64,000 nt of DNA from positions 1,233,179 through 1,297,178 of the forward strand of contig CAADRB010000033.1 in assembly GCA_900708905.1 (NCBI GenBank). The letters are read 5' to 3'. The notes beneath the pieces are model-generated. The model was not told the DNA's origin. It did not search any database and saw only the letters and a list, made by a program, of their open reading frames with translations. Shown here piece by piece: positions 58,901 to 64,000 of this stretch. A program made the position numbers and the translations under genes. Origin of the DNA: Hymenolepis diminuta. Lineage: Eukaryota; Platyhelminthes; Cestoda; Cyclophyllidea; Hymenolepididae. How positions within the stretch are numbered: the first letter of the stretch is position 1; each line of letters starts with the position of its first letter.

Positions 58901-59242
58901 CATTTGCTTATCTTCAAGTTTTCTGCTAGAATTGCTGATAGTAATGATGAGTAATTTTAGTTTAGATCCGTTTTTCAGATTTGAGTGTTCGTTTAAATTA
59001 TATTTATGAACTTAAGTCATGAAACTACCTGGATTTAAATATGCCCTCAATCACTAACTTGGTGACTAATCTAATGAGATATTTAAAATATAATTTAATG
59101 ATTAAAATAATTAGTCATCTGACTAACTTGACTTTTCTCACTGCCTATTTCAGATTCCTGAATCATCCCAACTTAGTGCAACTCTTCGGTGTAGTGTTGA
59201 AGAAACGACCTATCATGATAATCACAGAGTACATGAAATACG
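34818..59242 (+). CDS. tec: Tec/Btk-family non-receptor tyrosine kinase (multi-exon, C-lobe beyond window)
   Basis: Nine firm exons encode, in order, PH domain (residues about 10-115), Btk zinc motif (His128, Cys140, Cys141, Cys151), a linker of about 190 residues rich in Gln, Pro, Ala and Ser with a Tec-type KPIPPIP motif, SH3, SH2 and the kinase N-lobe. Only Tec kinases combine PH, Btk motif, SH3, SH2 and kinase. In the family the PH domain binds PIP3 at the membrane, and the kinase acts below Src/Syk-type kinases on phospholipase C and cytoskeletal targets. Visible: glycine-rich loop IGKGQFGVV, catalytic Lys in PVAVK, helix-C Glu in FIEEAKNMR, Thr gatekeeper in IITEYM. The catalytic loop and activation loop are not in the window. 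All nine exons join in phase. Unusual: an Asn/Gly-rich insert inside the SH2, one extra residue in the zinc motif, and two possible in-frame cassette exons at 37.6-37.8 kb. Divergent neighbour: vav. Confidence 0.93.
35003..35101 (+). CDS. tec: Tec kinase exon 2: PH domain beta 3-4
   Basis: A 99-bp, phase 0/0 exon encoding NRGKEKGRIALANVKYVEKV then IDDDLDGKKNVLQ. The Gly-Arg-Ile-x-Leu segment and the Val-Glu-Lys-Val strand fit the Tec PH fold. The introns on either side are 44 and 39 bp. Confidence 0.9.
35141..35243 (+). CDS. tec: Tec kinase exon 3: PH domain C-terminal strands and helix
   Basis: It encodes IAYVEDANAANWFLLYIVAP then TQIERDDWISLIRF. Ala-Pro-Thr-Gln followed by Asp-Asp-Trp is the end of the Tec PH domain, with the invariant helix Trp. 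It ends in phase 1 at GTAAGT. Confidence 0.92.
35244..35590 (+). other. Tec kinase intron 3 (347 bp)
   Basis: Bounded by GTAAGT and a TTGATTTCAG acceptor; nothing else was seen. Confidence 0.85.
35591..36279 (+). CDS. tec: Tec kinase exon 4: Btk zinc motif, proline motif, Gln-rich linker
   Basis: A 689-bp exon. It opens with RYHPGVWKRPGRYSCCDDIN then RRSIGC, the Btk zinc motif (His, Cys-Cys, Cys). A Pro/Gln/Ala/Ser-rich region of about 190 residues follows, with PPVPPNEPRRF, SKPIPPIPTQ (the Tec-homology proline-rich SH3 ligand type) and several runs of Gln. It ends SPGGQSFDW at GTAGGT, phase 0. The long Gln-rich linker has no counterpart in mammalian Btk or Itk, so its role is unknown; low-complexity linkers of this type are commonly unstructured. 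Confidence 0.9.
36280..37579 (+). other. Tec kinase intron before the candidate cassette exons (1.3 kb)
   Basis: AT-rich; no features were recognised. If the cassette exons are not real, the intron runs to 44601. Confidence 0.6.
37580..37609 (+). CDS. candidate 30-bp cassette exon of the Tec kinase
   Basis: A pyrimidine-rich acceptor (TGTTGTCTCCAG) precedes ten open codons, SSRKCHLVPT, and a consensus GTGAGT donor. The length is a multiple of 3 and phase is 0/0, like the flanking exons 4 and 5, so it could be included or skipped without breaking the frame. No homology is recognisable in so short a peptide; the evidence is splice signals and phase only. Confidence 0.42.
37718..37765 (+). CDS. 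candidate 48-bp cassette exon of the Tec kinase
   Basis: The acceptor CCTCCACCCTTAATTTAG is followed by sixteen open codons, LGRYVSKARYNNRITP, and a GTATGA donor. It is a phase 0/0 exon of 48 bp, 108 bp after the 30-bp candidate. An internal GTATGT after 8 bp could be used instead but would break the frame. Support is from splice signals and phase only. Confidence 0.4.
37766..44601 (+). other. Tec kinase intron before the SH3 exon (6.8 kb)
   Basis: Holds the direct repeat at 40260-40720 and a GC-richer block at about 39245-39760. No supported exon. Confidence 0.65.
40260..40720. repeat. direct repeat of about 150 bp, two diverged copies about 315 bp apart
   Basis: TTAATGGCATGTCGTAGTCA near 40290 with TTTATCTGGGCTTTGTCCT, and TTAGTGGCATGTCATAGCCC near 40604 with TTATCTAGGCTCTGTTCT. 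Both are followed by a GG-rich block ending in AAAAATGGGG or AAAAATATGG. Confidence 0.5.
44602..44801 (+). CDS. tec: Tec kinase exon 5: SH3 domain
   Basis: It encodes EENEKTVIAVHNYNPVRENQ and on through LPLQKGEKYYVVNDSNAQWW to GYVPTNYIHKPN. A complete SH3 core is visible: Ala-Val-His-Asn-Tyr in place of Ala-Leu-Tyr-Asp-Tyr, the Trp-Trp pair, and Gly-Tyr-Val-Pro-x-Asn-Tyr. The binding-surface residues Tyr, Trp, Pro and Tyr are present. It ends in phase 2 at GTAAGT. Confidence 0.94.
45041..45056. repeat. GT microsatellite
   Basis: Eight uninterrupted GT units in the kinase intron after the SH3 exon. Confidence 0.95.
45515..45580 (-). repeat. SINE head fragment
   Basis: The reverse complement reads GATGGTGCGGTGGTCGACGT, then AGATCACAAGTTCGATGC, an A box and B box in SINE spacing. 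Confidence 0.55.
45648..45705 (-). repeat. possible second SINE head fragment
   Basis: The reverse complement contains GTCAGAGGTCACGGGTTC, close to the B-box side of the 48540 copy. It lies about 70 bp from the fragment at 45515-45580. Confidence 0.4.
45998..46010. repeat. run of 13 G
   Basis: A homopolymer in the kinase intron; its length is likely to be unreliable in the assembly. Confidence 0.9.
48540..48748 (+). repeat. tRNA-derived SINE, best-preserved copy
   Basis: The 5' part has a tRNA-like A box (TGGTGCATTGGT at 48547-48558) and a perfect B box (GGTTCGATTCC at 48588-48598), the internal promoter of RNA polymerase III. A body not related to tRNA follows, with AGTGAGCGGAATGGCGAA, ending near GCTTTCCTAAATGGGC. 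Related copies occur elsewhere in this window in both orientations. The cloverleaf is poor, so it is not a functional tRNA gene. Confidence 0.75.
49259..49399 (+). CDS. tec: Tec kinase exon 6: N-terminal half of SH2
   Basis: It encodes WYYKDITRQQAEAILLEENR then EGCFLVRDSVSKKNTYTLSV. Phe-Leu-Val-Arg-Asp-Ser carries the phosphotyrosine-binding Arg, and Arg-x-x-Ala-Glu is the helix-A motif. Phases are 2 in and 2 out. It lies 749 bp before an assembly gap. Confidence 0.94.
50148..50695. other. assembly gap (548 N)
   Basis: Unknown bases inside the intron that splits the kinase SH2 domain. A small alternative exon here would be missed, although exons 6 and 7 already join in frame. Confidence 1.
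55268..55277. repeat. run of 10 C
   Basis: A homopolymer in the SH2 intron of the kinase gene. Confidence 0.9.
57037..57460 (+). CDS. tec: Tec kinase exon 7: C-terminal SH2 with low-complexity insert, SH2-kinase linker, glycine loop
   Basis: It opens AGKLRVHHYHIHRTEGG (SH2 strand D). About 50 residues made almost only of Asn, Gly, Thr, Ser, Ala and Val follow. The SH2 then resumes at PQFYLSEKHAFSTISEVIHY and HKHNSGGLVVRLRSPP. The kinase linker and the start of the catalytic domain follow: ELQIDPEPIGKGQFG. The match to Btk-type sequence on both sides of the insert is strong. The exon ends in phase 0 at GTAAGT, splitting the glycine loop from its Val-Val. Confidence 0.93.
57461..57858 (+). other. 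Tec kinase intron in the glycine loop (398 bp)
   Basis: GTAAGT to TTTTTACATCAG; nothing else was seen. Confidence 0.85.
57859..57962 (+). CDS. tec: Tec kinase exon 8: kinase N-lobe, catalytic lysine and helix C
   Basis: It encodes VVKRGKFRNIPVAVKQMVEN then AMNEEDFIEEAKNMR. It contains the ATP-binding Lys of Val-Ala-Val-Lys and the helix-C Glu (Phe-Ile-Glu-Glu-Ala-Lys). Both are intact, so an active kinase is expected. Phase 0 in, 2 out. Confidence 0.95.
58461..58640 (+). repeat. SINE copy (diverged)
   Basis: GCTAGCGTAGTAGTCAATGC, then CCAGTGATGTGGTTGGCCAA and a TTAATAGGCTTGAAGAG end follow the order of the 48540 copy. It lies in the intron between kinase exons 8 and 9. Confidence 0.55.
58787..58853 (+). 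repeat. tRNA-like fragment
   Basis: A B-box-like GGATCGAATCCTGG lies about 45 bp after TTAAATTAGGATAAC, an A-box-like stretch. A cloverleaf could not be closed, so it is a SINE head or tRNA relic rather than a tRNA gene. Confidence 0.3.
59154..59242 (+). CDS. tec: Tec kinase exon 9: kinase N-lobe to hinge
   Basis: It encodes FLNHPNLVQLFGVVLKKRPI then MIITEYMKY. The Ile-Ile-Thr-Glu-Tyr-Met hinge has a Thr gatekeeper. The residue equivalent to Btk Cys481 would be in the next exon, which is not in the window. It ends in phase 1 at GTAAGT; the following intron is longer than 4.7 kb. Confidence 0.94.
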
Positions 59243-62200
59243 GTAAGTCTCCGCTTCTAAACTTGACATTTTGGAACTACTTGAATGCGCCACCACTCCC
59301 TCCTTTAAATGTGATGCGTAAGAGTTAGTCATCATCAGTGTCAGCACCTTGCTTCCGTTACCTCTTCTTGATGTGAATTCATTAAAAAGTGTGACACCCT
59401 CCGCGTATATTAGGAAGCTGTCTGTAGGCCCTGTATAATGTATATTTGCTGGATCATCGGATTTCTTTTTTGATAGCTATTCTTTGGTGATTCATTTGTC
59501 AATGTTACTTAAGATCTGCCCACTTCGATTCTCCACTCTTCGACTTGTTTTTATCAGAAGAGGAATTGTGCTCCCTCAAGAAAATACAGTACCTATAAGT
59601 CCAATAGAATGTCAAAATTTCCCTGAATATTTACAAGTTTTATCCACATTAGGATGTGTCTCCTACAATTTATTGCCTTTTTACCACGGCAGCCACTATT
59701 CTGAAAGATTGAGATCCATTAATCAGTCAACATTGATCGTCTTTGGACTTAATCATCGGCTATTGCTACTTCCCTACCTCTATATATTTCAGTTAGAGTG
59801 TCACGTTTTACCATAAAAAATATACCATGAGTTTTCTGTCAGAAACTAAAGAATCAGGTTGCTTCCCAGTTCTATAGTGTAAGTCGATTTCTGACCACTT
59901 TAATGGGTTCTTGATGGCTCATAAGGTTCTTTTGACATCTCGATTTTGTTTAATTAAAAAGTGAGACAAGGTTTGTTTTAAAAGTGACCATGAGTCCTGT
60001 GTCTAGTTGTATTTGCAATTTTTACTGACATCAAATGTTGTTTGTTTTTAAAATCTACGTTTCACTTTTTGCGTCCCGATCTCATTTAAGCAGTGGAGGA
60101 AAGTTTTTATACGTCTTCCTTTTTGAACTTTGGTCCTTGTGGAATCATTAAAATACCCTTCTCTATGTGTATCTACAAACAGTCCGAGCTAAAAGTTAAT
60201 TGTTCACTGGTTTCTGTTAATGGACTCTCGTTTGCTGAATCACCTGTTGTTGTTAATCAAGATCTTTTTACCACTTGTCACTCCTCGATTTTATTTAACT
60301 GGAGATATAATCACACTCCCCAAAGTAATGCATCATGTCAGTTGTACATCGCATACTTTCTAATTAATTTCCTTTTATTTCCATCCATTTTGATCTTTAC
60401 TGAAGTTGTACTTTTAAGTCGTCGAAATTCTCTTTTAATTATATTCAACTGGCTCACTCCACGTTTTGCATGCGTATCTTATCACTGGCCTGATTTGCTG
60501 CTGCAAATGCAGATGAACGTTCTCTAGCTTACTGTTCTATTAGAAACGAATCACTCTTAGCGTCCTTTTCTCTCTGGATTTCATAGCAATATTGAGAGCT
60601 CAACTTAAAATCTACCTACATCTTTTTCTTTTTGTTTACCCTTTGATAAAATAGTAAATAGTCCCTTGTAAGAAAAGAACTTTAACTTTTTGTGAAACTG
60701 TTAAAAGCCCAAATCTCTGTGTATTTACAAATGTGTTTTACTACGGGGTCCTTTTATTGGCTCCTATCTGTGCTTATAAAGCAACTGCATCTGCCTGTTC
60801 TTTAGTTTTCACTTGTTTCATTTGTAATGAAGCTACTCAACTCCCAAAAGCTTTTCTATTAGGTGATGTGATTCTGTGTGTATTTACAAATTGTCTACTT
60901 AGAGTTATAAATAGTGAGTTTGTGATTTCCTAATCACTGAGTATGTTTTGTTTGGTAGTTCGTCAACTAATGTATTTCAAGGTTTGCTTGTCCTTATCCG
61001 TCGGTTGGATCTAATCAATCACCCGTTCCAAAGAAGGTTTTCTCTTGGATTTCTAGTTGAATCCAGTTTGTTCATCACTTCTCGTTAATCTCCAACTCGA
61101 TGCAGAAGTTTCCTCTGAAATCTAGGTACATACCATTCCGTTATAATCTACATAAACAATTATTTGTTTAGAAGCATGAATAAAATAGGGAAAAAATATC
61201 GATAGGAATTTCGATTGACCTTACCTACGTTGCCAATATTATATACAAACTATGGGATGACTGAAAAATGGGACGGAGCTAACAAAATATCTTAGGAAAT
61301 TCTCATCATAAGAAAAAGAATCGAGTTGTGTGACTAATGCATGTTCTGTGTATTAGGTTATATAGAAGTGGAGTATTTAAGACAATTTGACCACCGCATT
61401 GGGAGATTTACATAACGGTAACGGTAAGTAGCAGTGCATCACAGTCTTCTTCTGAATTAAATAAAATATGAGAATCCCGATTTACAAGACCTGTGCTGTA
61501 AGTGGAATTGTAGTTATTAGAACATCGGACGTCCTTTTATGTTTTTGCAAGCTGATTCATTAACTGCTTGTCATTTTTGCATCTTAGACTATCCAGGAAG
61601 ATGATTGTGTGGTTCGCACGTCGTATCTTCTTGAACACCATTTTCTAGAATTTAGGTTATAACCTCCGTATTTTGAAATATCTTCTACTAACTATGTGCA
61701 AATATGCTGACGGATTCCGGATTATTAAACTCATTTTATTGGCTCTTGAAAGCTGACTCATTACGACTAATTCTTTTTACATTTTGATCGGGCTTAATCG
61801 GTATAGAGGAGAAATACACAATGGGCCCTGGATTAAACTTAATATTTTTTCTTATATAGAAGGCTGACTACCGACTTTTTTACTTGGGTTCTAGTAAAAT
61901 GATTTATCAACCGTTTTTACAATCTATTTGACCTTTTTACACCGTAGTCCGATTTAATAATGTAGAGAATTAAACTGTACAAATATGAATTTCATATCCT
62001 CTTTTTAAATATAACATGTCAGTATATTAGAAAATCGAACCGGGACATATCGACATTTAAAAACGGATGTAGATGTACGCGTATGCCCTTTTTATTTCGC
62101 GCAACGGTCACTAATCTCAATCATAAATCACACTGTTACGTTTCTTGCATTCACCTCCGTCATTACACAAAGTCCCCAGAGGGATTTATTATTAGATAAT

Positions 62201-64000
62201 AGGTGAATTAATGTTTGGAAGTGCGTTATAGATATCTGACGAACTCCAAGGGAAAAATGATCATCTACAGTGACAAGAATAGTGAAAACGTAGTTTTGAC
62301 ATACTGAGTTTTATTGATGGATGGAAAGGCACAACTTAGAGCGATAATCTAAAGAGGATGCATTATATACGTTAAGTTCAGATATGAATTTATCTTGAAT
62401 GAGCAATTCACTTTAGCTCAGGTCATTGCACATATTAGAGGAACCTTCATGCTCCTTCATCTTTACTGCAGCACCGGGTTAGCAGATGATAAAACGATCT
62501 AATCATTTATTTAAGAAGATCCTTGGAGTTTTTTTAAATCGAAACTTTGTTGACTCGATCGGAAACTGTTTTTTTAATTAGTGAATCTGTTTCGTGGAAT
62601 TTTGAAACATATCTAGGGATTGTTATTCCGGATTTGAATATTCTCTTTGATTGTATTTTAAATGAACTCTGTAGTTGTTGGTCTTCTTTTTCTGAATTTG
62701 TTTCGCAGCTCTGTACGAAACAGTGTAAATTATTAAACAAGCTCATCAAACTCCACTAACGTTCTTGCCAGTTCCATACTCTTTCGATGTCTTTTCGCAT
62801 TCACTAACCTTGAAGTTTTGTTTTAGTGTGATTTTCAAGCTTTTTCGGACAATTTCTCAAAGTAAATTACTAATCTCGAAACTAAAACTGTGTTTTTCTA
62901 AATATTTGTTCTCTAGAGTTGATTAATGTTTATTCAAGTTAGCGTGTAAATTTTCAGTGAATATGGAGAAGTCAAATCCAGGTTGCATTCGATGTGGATT
63001 CATTCGTCAATTAATTAAAAACGACAGTTTGTCATGGATGAAATAATTTTGTAGGAATGAGGTGTGTTCCAAGGACATATCTTAGGGAATTACCATTTAG
63101 AAGATTGTATGACGAAAATTCGCATTCTACCATCCCTCCCTTTACAAATATTAATTAGTACGGTTGGTTATGTCATGTACTAGTAACTTCCGGTTTTACA
63201 GATGTGCATGACTGCCGCACCATTGGAACAATAGTTGAAATATATTGCTTTCATTAAAAACTTGGCTCTCAAGGCACATCAGATGGGCGTAATAGGCATG
63301 ATTCTAAGCCCATTCTGTACTTACTGAATGCTTAGTAGGTGTCGAATCTAGTAAATCTTAACGCTGGGTGAATATCTTTATGCCTTTATTTCGTGTTATG
63401 TTACTAAATCTTGGAATATGGGTAATGTTGATTGTAAGTTACATTAGCTAGCATTTCTTCGTTCAGTATTGGTAATTCACAGCCCATCTACTTCATAATA
63501 GTTGGAAAAAATTAAATTGAATATATCGTCTTCAAAACGTTAGGCAAAACATTAACAACCGCTGCTTACATTAGAATATAAATATATCTCACTGTAAACA
63601 GTGACTCTTTTCAATGTTGTAATCCTTTGCTAACGCTATGGCATTTCTAGTGTCGTAACCTGTTTGCCTAATTGCCGACAAAAGATCAACTTTTGCAGTT
63701 ATACCGTCATCACTGTTCCAGGTCTCTCTTGACAGCGATCTTTGCCTTGAAACAGATGCATTTTAAACAGCTAATTACAAGGTTTGCTGTTCAAGCAAAA
63801 AGTCGGTCGAATTATCACTAGGCTTGAATAGAATAATCTCTCCGATTCCCTAGGGGACATTGTTTCGTTTCGTTTTGTTTGGGAAGCAGAAAAAGTGCTT
63901 CTATTTGTCCAAAACATAAGTTATTGTTTCTTACTGTCGTGATAATTCATTCTGATAGTTCCACTTTCTAATGCACCATTTCCGTCCTCTTTTTAAAGTT
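59243..64000 (+). other. Tec kinase intron after the hinge, continuing past the window
   Basis: No kinase C-lobe motif (His-Arg-Asp, Asp-Phe-Gly, Ala-Pro-Glu region) was found in any plus frame. A SINE head lies at 63165-63235. The rest is AT-rich and unrecognised. Confidence 0.7.
63165..63235 (-). repeat. SINE head fragment
   Basis: The reverse complement reads AATGGTGCGGCAGTCATGCA, parallel to the heads at 45515 and 24361. Confidence 0.45.

Larger units (their letters stand above)
57963..59153 (+). other. Tec kinase intron after helix C (1.2 kb)
   Basis: Contains the SINE at 58461-58640 and a tRNA-like fragment at 58787. The donor GTACTT is weaker than the others. Confidence 0.8.

Noticed and set aside
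59484..60933. plus-strand open frames of 110, 144 and 66 codons after kinase exon 9
   Set aside because: None contains kinase C-lobe motifs, and composition is AT-rich and hydrophobic as expected from intron sequence.
1..64000. bacterial-type systems such as operons, CRISPR arrays, phage or integrons
   Set aside because: The window is intron-rich animal DNA; no such structures are present.

Overview
The window looks like nuclear DNA of an animal. It is AT-rich, its genes are broken into many short exons with GT-AG introns, and it carries scattered transposon debris. Very short introns (39-46 bp) at the 5' ends of genes, very long introns further in, exons of 30-50 bp and a GC content that looks like mid-thirties percent suggest a parasitic flatworm, most likely a tapeworm. 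This is inference; no marker gene in the window proves the taxon.

Two protein-coding genes can be reconstructed. They stand head to head and together cover almost the whole window. On the minus strand, from a start codon at 30912 leftwards past the left edge, is a Vav-family guanine nucleotide exchange factor: CH domain, acidic tyrosine region, DH, PH, C1 and the first half of an SH3 domain, in twelve exons. On the plus strand, from 34818 rightwards past the right edge, is a Tec/Btk-family cytoplasmic tyrosine kinase: PH, Btk zinc motif, long Gln/Pro-rich linker, SH3, SH2 and the N-lobe of the kinase domain, in nine firm exons plus two candidate cassette exons. Exon phases join correctly along both genes except at one place in Vav (between 29446 and 18624), where a tiny exon seems to be missing.

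Layout: 1-2291 intron or unseen 3' part of Vav; 2292-4484 Vav exons for part of PH, C1 and half of SH3; 4485-29445 three giant Vav introns of 7.5, 6.5 and 10.8 kb, interrupted only by a 46-bp and a 92-bp exon and holding a dead mariner transposon, SINE copies, an unnamed interspersed repeat and a diverged tandem repeat; 29446-30912 compact 5' end of Vav (CH, acidic, DH); 30913-34817 intergenic space between the two starts; 34818-36279 compact 5' end of the kinase; 36280-64000 long kinase introns with exons at about 37.6, 44.7, 49.3, 57.2, 57.9 and 59.2 kb. The SH3-SH2 end of Vav and the kinase C-lobe are not visible. Two assembly gaps (runs of N) lie at 16429-16565 and 50148-50695.

In vertebrates and flies Tec kinases and Vav act in the same receptor-proximal tyrosine-kinase pathway, so their divergent arrangement on a possibly shared promoter region is the most interesting feature of the locus. 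The Vav C1 domain is the second: all four ligands of one zinc site are kept and three of the four ligands of the other are lost.
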